Shown: positions 1 to 21,664 of the stretch, piece after piece
Layout of the letters: every line of letters begins with the position of its first letter
Numbering within the stretch: the stretch's first letter is position 1
From: Portunus trituberculatus
Taxonomy: Eukaryota > Arthropoda > Malacostraca > Decapoda > Portunidae
Length of the DNA: 64,000 bases
Direction: 5' to 3'
Assembly: GCF_017591435.1 (NCBI RefSeq)
Contig: NC_059256.1
Location: 4,603,219 to 4,667,218, forward strand
Made by a program: the position numbers and the translations under genes
Notes under the pieces: model-generated
The model's input: only the letters and a program-made list of their open reading frames with translations
What the model was told of the DNA's origin: nothing
The model's database searches: none

Positions 1-585
1 TATAATTCCCAACCCCTCAATCCCAAACCCAACCTAATCTAACCTAACCAAATGGCAAAAAAAAATAAATAAATAAAATAAAAATAAAATAAAAAATAAA
101 TAAATTAATTAATTAAATTAAACCTAACCTATCCTAACCTAACCTAACCTAACCTAATCTAACCCAACCCAAACCTAACCTAACCCAACCCAACCCAAAC
201 CTAACCTAACCTAACCTAACAGCCCCAAACTGAACCTAACCCAACCTAACCAAAATGACAAAATACCTAACCTAATCACACAACCTCACCCAACCCAACC
301 CAACCCAATCTAATTCACCCCAACCTCACCCAACCCAACCCAACCCAACCTAACCCAATTTGATCCACCCTAACCTAACTTAACCCGACTCAACCCAACC
401 CAACCCAACCCAATCCAATCTAATCAACCCTAACCTAACCCAACCTAACCTAACCTAATGCAATGCAACACAACCCAACCCAAATCAAACCTAACCAAAC
501 CTAACCTAACCCAACCCAACCAAATGTAATCCACCCTAACCTTACCTAACTTAACTCAACCTCACCTCACCTCACCTCACCACAG
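1..585. repeat. Degenerate (CCTAA)n telomere-type repeat in DDX3 intron
   Basis: Degenerate pentanucleotide array built from CCTAA, CCCAA and CCAAA units, with about five perfect CCTAA units near 130-158 and an A/T-rich TAAA block at 58-120. CCTAA is the reverse complement of TTAGG, the canonical arthropod telomere repeat. The array runs up to the splice acceptor at 584-585, so it is the 3' end of an intron whose upstream part lies outside the window. CTAAC, which fits the branch-point consensus CTRAY, recurs throughout. Confidence 0.85.
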
Positions 586-10292
<9,707 letters not shown>

Positions 10293-13141
10293 GCGGCGGC
10301 GGCGGCAGCCCTGCCCGCCGCAGCGCCGTGCCACCTTGTGCCACACTTGTTACGCCTGGGCCCTATCATTAGTGGAAGTGCAGTGTTTGCTTTTCTTTAG
10401 TTTAGGAGGACGGTGTTTGTCCTCTCTAGTTGTAAGGCAGGACAGTTTCTGAGTTCTTGGAAGTTTTGTTGGCGGCTGCGGGACAGCTTTGTCTCCAGGA
10501 GGCTGCCTCCAGCTGGGATTCTTTTAAAAGAGTTTAAAAAAAACTGTGTGTGTGTGTGTGTGAGCGAGTTAGAGGATTACTGTCTACAGAAGGAATACTC
10601 CAAGAGTCGTGTATTGCTTCATACTTATCCCCCCAGCAACAAGTGACCACAACGTGGCATAAGGTTTCAGCAGCAGTCAAACTTTGCTAAGTGTTCCCCT
10701 CCCCCCCACCCCCACCGCCGAGTCCTGGCGCCAGCGACACTCTCCCTCTTCCCGGCGGCCAGGCCTCGGACGCCACCACTGTCTAGGTGTTTTGCTGCCT
10801 GACTCTCTGCATTGCCCAACAAATATTGACCCTCTAGGAAACTTGAATGTTTACTAGGCATTTTTTGTGTGATCACCACAAGGGGCCGCAGAGAGAGGGT
10901 TCGTCCACGGAGACGCACTTCCTCTCTCGGCTGCGGCCGCGCGTAGCACCGAGTAGGCACACCGTTGTCGCGATGCAGGAACAGGCTTGTCCGAACCCCA
11001 CCCCACTCCACCCTCTAAGGTTGGACTGCTGTTAACTTTTTGAGTGCGAGGAAGGGCGGCCACCAGGCGCCCTGTGCCGCCTCCTCGCCAAGGTATTATA
11101 ATTATAGAATTGTGTAGCATGGCTTTTGGGAAGTTTATTGATCATTTGATATTTTGCCGTCCCTTTTGATTGTAGTGTGAAGAAGAACTTGCCTCCGAGT
11201 AGCAGCGGCTGCTCGCGATTCACGTTACCGCCGCCCTGAGGAAGGGAGGCCCCCGCACTGCGCTGCGTGCGTGTGTGCGTGCGCGTGTTCTCTCGAGAAC
11301 GGGTTGAATCTGTGGAGGCTCGATACGGAGATGTGTCTTTGTCTCTCCTTCTGGACTCTGAACAACACCAGGTATATTTATGAGTTTTTTTCTTTGTTTT
11401 TCCTCCGATACGTCTACATTTGGTTTGGTTGGACTTGGGTGCTGGTGACAGCATCCTCTACACAGTAGTAGCGGCCGACCGCCGCGACACGTGGCCACAG
11501 CATCACTCAAGCCTGGTCTCCTGAAGGTGGTGGCTGGCATGTTGCAGTAATGATCCATCCCTGAGTCATACAAATAACCTGACTTATCTCAGGGCATAGG
11601 CCTATCCAGTGTTCGACAAACGTGTTCCCGTCCGGCGCGGAGGCTGGGCGGGGAGGCAGCGCCGCGACTCCCGGCGGGGTCGGCCCTGCTGCGGCGCACT
11701 GCAGCCCGCAGCCTTCCTAGATGTAAGTGGAGTGGCCCGGACCCACTTTGGCGAACACTGCCATTATTACTGTGATACTGTGCGATGCCCGCGAGGGGCA
11801 GGACGCGGGGCGCGGGGCCAGGTTTGGGTTGTGGCAGAGAACGCCCCCGGCAGAGGGCTGCCAGCTCTTCCCTGGCATGAACTAGCAGGGTTGCAGCAAC
11901 TTTGATGATAGTGAGACAGAGGTACAGCCCACATTCCACTTTTATCATAATCCTCCACAAAGTGTTTATATAGTTATACTTGTAATCTCAGTCATAGCCT
12001 GAGCATTGCCAAAGATTGTTAGTTTGTATGTTCATGTACAAATGTTGTCTTTATTTAGTAATTCATATTTGTTATTGTAGATGCTGACATAAGCCACCAG
12101 GTTTATGCTCACCTCAGACTGACTCTAGTCGGTGATGGAGCGCGTTCCTCAAGTTCACCAAGGCAGGAGTGCCGTGCGGCTCCAGAATTTGGCTCCCCGT
12201 TCCCCGTGAACAAAACGTCTGCCCGCAGATCTGATGGTTTGGGCATTTCTCACCTAGCTATATCTCATCAGCTCCCCGTCACTTGTTGGTGCTAACGTTA
12301 TGCTGTCCGGGAGCCGCGATCAGGTACAAAGTTTATAGCACAATAATCTGTCACAGAGAGAGAGGGAGATGTTCTGTGTTCTAAATGGTAAAGTCAGCCT
12401 GCGTTTTACTGAAGGGCCGGTCCCGTGGCCTGGTGCCCGGGGCTGGCTGGCCGCTCTCTGTCCGCGCTCTTGAAACGATTAAATTGTGCAAAATTCACAG
12501 TTTGGCGGTACAATACTTCCTAGTAATGTACAGATCGTGCGTTTTATGTACTGGCTTGTGTGGGTTTTTCTCATTGAGAGTTTAGAGTTTTTCATATTAC
12601 CAGTAGTGAGCGAGCCACCGCGTGACGCTGGAGCCTCGGGCCTCAGTGCCCCGCCCGTCACACTACAGCACGTGGAGATGCACTGGCAACCCACCCGGGG
12701 TTGTGGGGCCGCCGCCTGCTCCGCCCGCCATCCCGCCCCACCTGCCAAGGGGGACGGGGTGGCGGCGTTGGGGTCAAGGGGCCCCCGGGATCAACTTTCC
12801 AGCAAGGAAGAGCAACGTCATCTTCCCGGCCCCGCCAGAGCTCCGGCGAGCTCTTCGGGGAGGTCAGGAAGGGGTCCTCACATTTCCCATGGAAAGAAAG
12901 TGTACCTAATATTGGGGAAATATTCGGGGGGGTCTCTGCGCCATATATTGTGTAGATAAAATGTACTGTCTTTTTATACAAGATTGCAAGCTATTTTTTA
13001 TTTCTCTCATTTCTAGAGATTTAAGGAGAGATCTCAAGTTTAATATAGGGATGGCAAATTGAAAAGTCTACTATTATTATATTCACTCTGGCATTTAGAA
13101 CAGTTATAAACTAGATGATGTAACCAAGCTTTCTTAAAACA
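10293..13141 (+). other. Probable long 3' UTR of the DDX3-like gene
   Basis: A 2.8-kb stretch after the stop codon, unusually free of transposons and long microsatellites for this window, with several CpG-rich segments (10290-10340, 10690-10770, 11600-11860, 12610-12860). No long family-like frame was recognised. An ATTAAA variant lies at 12478 and AATAAA at 13141. The alternative is that the CpG-rich parts are the promoter of another gene; transcript data would decide. Confidence 0.45.
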
Positions 13142-13146
13142 ATAAA
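13141..13146 (+). terminator. Candidate polyadenylation signal AATAAA
   Basis: First canonical AATAAA seen after the DDX3-like stop codon, in an A-rich context where the GC-rich block gives way to AT-rich sequence. Assignment to this gene is inferred. Confidence 0.35.
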
Positions 13147-13195
13147 AATAGTAAAACAACAAACACCACCTTTCATTGCTGAGCCTCAACAGACG

Positions 13196-13232
<37 letters not shown>

Positions 13233-14033
13233 CTTCTTGTCTAGGGATGCCACCAAGGTATATGAATAGATAAGTACAGTTGTTGGTTATAGATTCCTTG
13301 CCAATCCTGGTGTTTGTATTTCCCAGTAGCAATACCTAGTAGTCTTCAGGTTTCCTATGAACAAATATTACCCCTCCATATATACTAGATTCAGTCCCCA
13401 GACAAGGAGAAATGGATAGACACACTCATTTGACACCCTTTCTTCAGCTAACAGTACAACAGGATCTGGTATCAGTGAGGTGTTACATACAAACACCACC
13501 ATTCTTTGCAATACACTAAATTTAGCTCTTGTTTCAGGATAATTATACTTTTAACATGCAATTTGTTAATCGTGATACTTGACATTTTGAGAAATGATTC
13601 TTTTAATGTAAAGTAAGAACTATAAAGAAAATGACAAACAAAAAGGTCATATTTTAGTCTCTGTGTAAAGGACAAGAGACGAAAAAAAATAGTTTTCCAT
13701 TGAAAACAAATCAAGAAAATGAAGAATAATATTAAGGCAGTGTCGGTGTCGGTCTATAGAACATGTAGTGTAGTGTGACTTCATAGCAATATTGTTTAAA
13801 GTGTAGGCTGCAACTGTCTCATGTTACTGACACATGGAAATGATAAAGGACACAGAGGAGATCACCAGCAGGTTTGTATCCCCTCACCCTTCTGTGTACC
13901 TTCCTGGGATCAAGTATTAAAGTTGCTACATATCCTTCTAACTCCAGATGCCTCATGCACTAACTAGTACAATTGTAAGTACACCTGTGTTCACTTAATG
14001 CCACCACCTACCTCACATTATTGTCTGAAACTG
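13147..14033. other. AT-rich intergenic sequence, no gene seen
   Basis: Contains a (GT)n at 13198-13228 and otherwise no recognised ORF, RNA gene or repeat family. Confidence 0.6.
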
Positions 14034-14480
14034 GCCACAGAGATGACTGGCAGGGTTTTCAAGTGTGTTTCTCCAGTTAATAATGCAGAAATCTTGTCAC
14101 TCTGCCTCTAAAACTGTAAGAACACCTTTAAAAACACTTTATTCTCTCACTAGCAGAGTTTTCAAGAGTGTTTCTCCAGTTAGTAATGCAGAAATCTTAA
14201 AAACATCCTTAAAAATACTTTATTCTGTCACCACGACTATTTTGTAAGGCCACAGAGATTACTGGCGGGGTTTTCAAGAGTATTTCTCCAGTTAATAATG
14301 CAGAAATCTTGTCACTCTGCCTCTAGAATCTAAAAAATATCCTTAAAAACACTTTATTCTCTCACCATGACTGTTTTCCAAGGCCACAGAGATGACTGGC
14401 GGGTTTTCAAGAGTGTTTCTCCAGTTAATAATGCAGAAATCTTGTCACTCTGCCTCTAAAGCCTTAAAAACACTTCACCT
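14034..14480. repeat. Tandem repeat, 4 imperfect units of 103-133 bp
   Basis: Repeated block GGTTTTCAAG..GTTTCTCCAGTTAATAATGC..CACTTTATTCTCTCACCA, with starts near 14054, 14157, 14270 and 14403. Units differ by internal deletion of the CTTGTCACTCTGCCTCTA segment. Confidence 0.85.
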
Positions 14481-14507
14481 GGGTATGTGGTCCTGACTTG
14501 GTGTCAT

Positions 14508-14612
14508 TCTGGGGCTTAAAAGGGTCTACTGGAAGATATTGAGGCCTTTGAAGAGTGTAGTGGAAGTTATTGGGGCTTAAGGCAGTCTAATGGAAGTTAT
14601 TTGAGCTTTTAA
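14508..14612. repeat. Short tandem repeat, about 30-bp unit, 3 copies
   Basis: GGGGCTTAAAAGGGTCTACT, GAGGCCTTTGAAGAGTGTAG and GGGGCTTAAGGCAGTCTAAT each continue with GGAAG(T/A)TATT. Confidence 0.75.
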
Positions 14613-14790
14613 CTCCTTCAGTACTGGGACACATTTTTACCTTGAGAATTGTGTACCATTAGACCATTTTATTGACATTAGGAAGGTGTATGGAGGGCAG
14701 AAGATTAATGGATACAGGCTTCACTATTTTAACCCCTTCAGTACTAGGACATATTTTTACCTTGAGTTTTGCATACCATTAGACAATAAT
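14613..14790. repeat. 120-bp TTAACCCCTTCAGTACTGGG repeat, about 1.5 units
   Basis: Two consecutive starts at about 14614 and 14731 of the unit beginning TTAACyCCTTCAGTACTrGG, followed by ACAyATTTTTACCTTGAG and ACCATTAGACCATTTTATTG. Related dimers occur at 61080-61275 and 63810-64000, and diverged copies at 57128-57330 and 57650-57770. Confidence 0.8.
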
Positions 14791-14804
14791 GGTACACATT
14801 ATTG

Positions 14805-14808
<4 letters not shown>

Positions 14809-14884
<76 letters not shown>
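14809..14884. repeat. (AT)n microsatellite
   Basis: About 38 AT units followed by GC and (AC)n to 14910, where a LINE A body begins. Confidence 0.95.
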
Positions 14885-14891
<7 letters not shown>

Positions 14892-14910
14892 CACACACAC
14901 ACACACACAC

Positions 14911-16052
14911 ATTATTTGGATTTAAAAAAGGCATTTGACAAAGTGCCACATGCAAGATTACTATGGAAGTTAGAGCAGAAGGGTGGCTTAAAAGGAAGCA
15001 CATTGAGATGGATAGAAAATTATTTGAGGGGGAGAGAAATAAGGACGGTAGTTAAAGATATGAAGTCCAAGTGGAGAGTAGTAGAAAGCAGAGTGCCACA
15101 GTGGTCAGTATTGGCACTAATATTTTTCCTCATTTATATCAACGACATGCCAGAAGGTGTGAACAGCTACATAAATATGTTTGCAGATGATACAAAACTG
15201 TGCAGAGTTATAAAGCAAAAAGAGGATTGTGAAATACTGCAAGAAGACCTAAATAAGATCTGGGAATGGAGTAAAAAGTGGGAAATGGAATTCAATGTGA
15301 ACAAAAGCCATGTCATGGAAATGGAAAAGAGTGAAAGACGACCTGTGGGAATCTATAAGATGGGAGATGGAGTAGAACTGGAGAAAGTTAAAAAGGAAAA
15401 GGACTTAGGAGTGACGATGGAAGAAAACAATCAACCAGTAAGCCATATTGATACAATTTTTAGAGAAACATATAATTTGCTAAGGAATATTGGAGTAGCA
15501 TTTCACTATATGGACAAAGAAATGATGAAGAAATTGATAAGTACTATAATAAGACCCAGATTGGAATATGCAGGAGTAGTGTGGACCCCTCATAAAAAGA
15601 AATACATAAGGAAGTTGGAGAGACTACAAAAAATGGGTACTAGAATGGTTCCAGAATTTGAAAGGATGACATATGAGGAGAGACTAAAGGCTATGGATCT
15701 ACCAACCCTGGAACCAAGAAGGGAGAAAGGAGATCTGATACAAGTTTATAAATTGATCAACGGAATGGATCAAGTGGATAATGAGAAACTGATCCTGAGA
15801 GAAGAATATGACATCCGAAGCACAAGATCGCATAGTAAAAAGCTGAGAAAAGGAAGATGTCTGAGAGATGTTAAAAAATATAGTTTCCCGCAAAGATGTA
15901 TTGAGACGTGGAACAGTTTAAATGAAGAAGTAGTGTCTGCAACAAGTGTGCATACTTTTAAAGTAAGATTGGATAAGTGTAGATATGGAGACGGGGCCAC
16001 ACGAGCATAAAGCCCAGGCCCTGGAAAAACTACAACTAGGTAAATACACACA
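14911..16052 (+). mobile_element. CR1-like LINE family A with open RT-coding frame (5'-truncated)
   Basis: One uninterrupted frame runs from the 5' truncation to TAA at 16008-16010. It starts at RT motif A (LDLKKAFDKVPH), then VPQWSVL (motif B, where the usual Gly is Trp), FADDTKL (the catalytic Asp pair), KDLGVTM, IRPRLEYAG and the C-terminal MTYEERLKAMDLPTLEPRR. The endonuclease and fingers domains are missing. The 5' end abuts (AC)n. The 3' end is CTAGGTAAATACACACAC. Lack of stops suggests a recent insertion, but the truncation and the Gly-to-Trp change make it non-functional. Confidence 0.9.
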
Positions 16053-16107
16053 CTTTTTGTAGGTGAATATTACATATGAGATGACTTACAGCAATAGGTG
16101 AAATAAG

Positions 16108-16173
16108 ATTATTATTATTATTTTTATTATTATTATTATTGTTATTATTATTATTATTATTATTATTAATTAC

Positions 16174-16207
<34 letters not shown>

Positions 16208-16260
16208 TTTTTCCCCATCCAAGGTTTCTCAGGGGATAAGATTGTCAGGTGAGGCACTGC

Positions 16261-16311
<51 letters not shown>

Positions 16312-16735
16312 GCACACAATAATAGTAGTAGTAGTGGTGGGGGTGGTTGTGGATGAATTGATGGTGCTGATGGTGGATGCAATAATAGTAGTAGTGGTGG
16401 GGGTGGTGGATGAGGTGATGGTGGTGGTGGTGGTGGATGAAATGATAGTAGTAGTGGTGGTGGTGGATGAGATGATAGTAGTGGTGGTGGTGGTAGATGA
16501 GGTGATGGTGGTGGATGAGATGATAGTAATAATGGTGATGGTGGATGAGGTGATGGTGGTGGTGGTGGTGGATGAGGTGACTAGTAGTGGTGGGGGTTGA
16601 TGAGGTGATAGTAGTAGTGGTGGGGGCGGTGGATGAGATGATAATAATAATGGTGATGGTGGATGAGGTGATGGTGGTGGTGGTGGTGGATGAGGTGATA
16701 GTAGTAGTCATGGTGATGGATCAAAGATTTTTTTA
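16108..16735. repeat. Block of ATT, GA, CT and GTG/GAT microsatellites
   Basis: (ATT)n at about 16110-16170, (GA)n 16173-16202, (CT)n 16264-16310, then imperfect GTGGTGGATGAGGTGATG-type units to 16730. No coding signal beyond repeat-derived frames. Confidence 0.9.
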
Positions 16736-17040
16736 CTTTTAAATGATTTTTGTACACAGTATCTGAGTATGAGCAGGCTATTTTCTGCCCCACCTCCCTC
16801 CGTAAATCCTGCCTGATTGTCCTTAACCCATCCATTTCTCTCCATATGGTCTTGTATACTTATCTGTAACACAGCCATTAATAATTTGTATTGTACGTTG
16901 GTGAAAGCTATTGGTCTGAATTCATTCACTTTTGGTTTGGCAGCTTTAGGAATGATCAGTGTGGTGGATTCTTTCCGCATGTCAGGGACTTCAGCCGAGT
17001 GTACCACTTGCTGCACCACTAAGCTGTTTAACAATACAGC
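16736..17040 (-). mobile_element. Non-LTR reverse transcriptase fragment (different family)
   Basis: The minus strand encodes an RT fingers-region fragment with KVNEFRPIAFTNVQYKLL and KDNQAGFTEGGGAENSL, the two blocks that surround RT motifs 1-2 in non-LTR elements. It differs from families A-E in this window. The clade is not assignable from this piece. Confidence 0.55.
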
Positions 17041-17100
17041 TAACTCTTGATTTATGTGTGTTTAATTGATGCATTTTTGTGAATACATGACGTGTTTTTA
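17036..17100. mobile_element. Solo MITE end related to 5239-5467
   Basis: CAGCTAACTCTTGATTTATG followed by TGTTTAATTGATGCATTTTTG closely matches the left end of the MITE at 5239. No matching right end was found before the gap. Confidence 0.5.
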
Positions 17101-17187
17101 AGGTTCTAGTGAGAGATTAACAACATTTTTGAATTATTAACAGCAGAAACACTCTAGCTAGTCACCTCTGTGGCCTTCATAAACAGT

Positions 17188-17189
<2 letters not shown>

Positions 17190-17250
<61 letters not shown>

Positions 17251-17530
17251 GGGTAATTTTACATTATGCAGCCCGCCCCACACACACACACACACGTATT
17301 AACCCTCATAGTAATAACAATAATACTCTTGCTCCTGCACACACACACACACACACACACGTATTAACCCTCATAGTAATAACAATAATACTCTTGCTCC
17401 TGCTGCTGCTACTACTACTACTACTTCTCCCTCACACACTTGCATTCCTCTTTTGTCCCTGCTATGCATTTGAGGCGGGCAGCAGCAGCAGCAGCAGCAG
17501 CAGGAAACACTGAGAATTGAAGGAAATGTT
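17190..17530. repeat. (GA)n, duplicated 60-bp block with (CA)n, (GCT)n up to assembly gap
   Basis: (GA)n at 17190-17247. A block CACACACGTATTAACCCTCA..CTCTTGCTCCTGC occurs twice in tandem (about 17280-17338 and 17340-17402). (ACT)n and (AGC)n follow, and the sequence ends in a 500-N gap. Confidence 0.85.
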
Positions 17531-18030
17531 NNNNNNNNNNNNNNNNNNNNNNNNNNNNNNNNNNNNNNNNNNNNNNNNNNNNNNNNNNNNNNNNNNNNNN
17601 NNNNNNNNNNNNNNNNNNNNNNNNNNNNNNNNNNNNNNNNNNNNNNNNNNNNNNNNNNNNNNNNNNNNNNNNNNNNNNNNNNNNNNNNNNNNNNNNNNNN
17701 NNNNNNNNNNNNNNNNNNNNNNNNNNNNNNNNNNNNNNNNNNNNNNNNNNNNNNNNNNNNNNNNNNNNNNNNNNNNNNNNNNNNNNNNNNNNNNNNNNNN
17801 NNNNNNNNNNNNNNNNNNNNNNNNNNNNNNNNNNNNNNNNNNNNNNNNNNNNNNNNNNNNNNNNNNNNNNNNNNNNNNNNNNNNNNNNNNNNNNNNNNNN
17901 NNNNNNNNNNNNNNNNNNNNNNNNNNNNNNNNNNNNNNNNNNNNNNNNNNNNNNNNNNNNNNNNNNNNNNNNNNNNNNNNNNNNNNNNNNNNNNNNNNNN
18001 NNNNNNNNNNNNNNNNNNNNNNNNNNNNNN
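17531..18030. other. Assembly gap (500 N)
   Basis: Exactly 500 N. The equal size of all three gaps in the window indicates placeholder scaffold joins, so the true distance is unknown. Confidence 0.98.
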
Positions 18031-19675
<1,645 letters not shown>

Positions 19676-19683
19676 GTGTTTGT

Positions 19684-19972
19684 GTATTTACCTAGTTGTA
19701 GTTTTATAGTGCCTGGGCTTTACACAGGTGTGGCCCTGTCTCCATATCTACACTTATCCAATTTTTCTTTAAAACTTTGCACACCCGTTGGTGACACCAC
19801 GTCTTCACCCAAACTATGCACACTCATTGCTGACATCACTTCTTCACCCAAACTGTTCCACGTCTCAACACATCTTTGCGGGAAACTATTTTTTAACATC
19901 TCTCAGACATCTTCCCTTCCTCAGGTTTTTACTATGCAATCTTGTTGTTTGAATGTGATATTCTTCTCTTAG
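19684..19972 (-). mobile_element. LINE family A 3' fragment (locus 1)
   Basis: Reverse-oriented 3' end with the conserved tail (TATTTACCTAGTTGTAGTTT as read on plus), 5'-truncated, with a short internal duplication of the CTCATTGCTGACATCACTTC-like segment. Duplicated at 33019-33308. Confidence 0.85.
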
Positions 19973-20058
19973 TCTAACCTAACCTTGTAATTTTTATTTA
20001 TTTATTTATTTTTAACTAACCTAATCTAACCTAATCTAACCTAACCAAACGTTTGCAG
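19973..20058. repeat. CCTAA-type tract before candidate acceptor (locus 1)
   Basis: TAACCTAATCTAACCTAATC units after a (TTTA)n stretch, ending CAAACGTTTGCAG at the candidate acceptor. This is the same arrangement as in the DDX3-like introns. Confidence 0.7.
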
Positions 20059-20179
20059 GTCCACAGAAAACGACACGCCGATGTATTTTAAGTCAAGGAC
20101 GGAGATTAAAACGGCCTTGAAAAACACCACACCCGTTTTGTCCACCACCATCACCACCTTCTCCCAGATCAAGGACAAG
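20059..20179 (+). CDS. Candidate internal exon of an unidentified gene
   Basis: GTTTGCAG acceptor, 1 + 120 nt open frame, GACAAG|GTGTAT donor. The 40-residue product begins STENDTPMYFKSRTEIKTAL and ends TTFSQIKDK. I do not recognise the family. It ends in phase 0, which fits the open phase-0 frame starting after the next good acceptor (21453). A near-identical copy at 33393 has lost one A and is frameshifted, so this copy is the better candidate for a functional exon. Confidence 0.45.
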
Positions 20180-20224
20180 GTGTATTACACACACACATAA
20201 GGAAGAGATGCATGCGAGTGTGTT

Positions 20225-20527
20225 TGGATGCATTTGGGTGTGTTTTGGGTCTGTTTGGGTGTGTTTTGAGTGTGTTTGGTGTGTTTTAGGGTTGTTGGGT
20301 GCATTTGGGGTGTTTTGGATGTGTATTGAGTGTGTTTAGATGTGTTTTAGTATGTTTGGGTGTATTTGAGTGTGTTTGGGTATGTTTGAGTGTGTTTGGG
20401 TGTGTTTTGAGTGTATTTCATGTGTTTTTGATGCATTTGAATGTGTTTTTGGATATTACAAGTGTTTGGGTGCAGTTTTGGGTGTGTTTGTGTTTCAGCA
20501 TGTGTTATGATGCTAATGTATTTTAAG
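20225..20527. repeat. TGTGTTTGGG/TGAG-type minisatellite
   Basis: Imperfect 10-20-bp units (GGTGTGTTTTGAGTGTGTTT and variants) just after the candidate exon's donor. Its reverse complement occurs at 20965-21125. Confidence 0.8.
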
Positions 20528-21440
20528 TTAACCTACCACCCAAGACTCACTCTCTCTCTCTCTCTCTTTGTAAGATTTTTGTGCTATTGATAGAGTAGAT
20601 GTCCTACTAATCTGTCAATTGAACCATCAAACTACCCTTAAAAACCCGTGTGACTGAAATTAGTGTCTTTTTAAGACATAGGTTATGTTGCCACAATTTT
20701 CAATGCCTACATGTGGCTTTTGATAAGGTAGATATCAATGTAATCTGTCAATACAGCCATCAAACCTCCCTTCAAAACCCGTGTGATTCTGATTTGTAAA
20801 GCGCAGGGCACACACATTTTTGGGGGTTGGTTTTTGGGGGTGATTGAAATAGTAGTGTTGAAACAAGTGTCTTTTAGAAATACAACTTAGGCGACCACTG
20901 GTTTTCAAAGTCCACAGTTAGGAGGAAGTTTGTTCTTAAGAGTGTTTCTGCTTTTGATTTGTTAAAAACACACCAAAACATTTCCAAAACACACTCTAAG
21001 CACACCATAAACACCACAGAACACACTCAAAACACCCCAAAACACACCAAAGCACACACTGAACATAACATAAACACCACAGAACACACTCAAAACACCC
21101 CAAAACACACCAAAACATTCCCAAAATACACTCGTTTTGAAGCTAACCTAATCTAACCCCCTATAACCACCACTCCTCTCTCCCACAGATTTGAACCTTG
21201 TGTTTTGAAGTTTTTAATGTTTTTCAGTTTTTTTTTACATTATTCTTGTGTTTTAATGTTTTTTTAATGTTTCCGTATGTTTTTCATTCATTCTTCCTGT
21301 GTTTTGGTGTTTTTTTTAATGTTTTCCTTTGTTTTTCGTACATTTCGTTAGGTTTTTCTAATTTTTTTGACAATTTAAGCCTCCTTTCCAAGCTCAGCAA
21401 AGCTAGCCTAACCAGACACCCCCAAACCACTCGCTCTCTC
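20528..21440. other. Locus-1-specific sequence with inverse minisatellite
   Basis: Non-coding sequence absent from the second locus. At 20965-21125 it carries AAAACACACCAAAACAC-type units, complementary to 20225-20527. A short CTAACCTAATCTAACC tract lies near 21140, then T-rich sequence and (CT)n up to the acceptor at 21451. Confidence 0.7.
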
Positions 21441-21452
21441 TCTCTCCTGTAG

Positions 21453-21639
21453 GCCATGAGGGAGGCGGTGGAGGTGTGGGGGGTCCAGCACGCCATCACA
21501 GACAACCTGCAGTTCATGCTTGGGATGGGACACACTGGGACAGCCTTGGACCGTTGGTGGGAGCAAGACAAGGCTGTGGGCTGTGGCAATTTTGTCACTC
21601 AGACCTGTTGCCATGTTACTATTATTGCACATCCTAAGA
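21453..21639 (+). CDS. Candidate exon of an unidentified gene, ending at a LINE tail
   Basis: Follows a strong (CT)n polypyrimidine tract and CTGTAG. The phase-0 frame AMREAVEVWGVQHAITDNLQ continues through GMGHTGTALDRWWEQDK to about AHPKK, where (GT)n and LINE C begin. It follows in phase from the exon at 20059-20179. The product is not recognised. The true 3' boundary is unclear: the possible donor AAAGTGTGTA lies inside the LINE tail. Confidence 0.35.
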
Positions 21640-21664
21640 AAGTGTGTGTATGTGTGCATATGTG

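Noticed and set aside
1..585. A true chromosome end
   Set aside because: The CCTAA tract is degenerate, lies inside a gene's intron, and similar tracts recur at other introns.
12486..12981. Overlapping 80-157-residue frames on both strands
   Set aside because: GC-rich, stop-poor sequence in several frames at once; more likely 3' UTR or a CpG island than coding.
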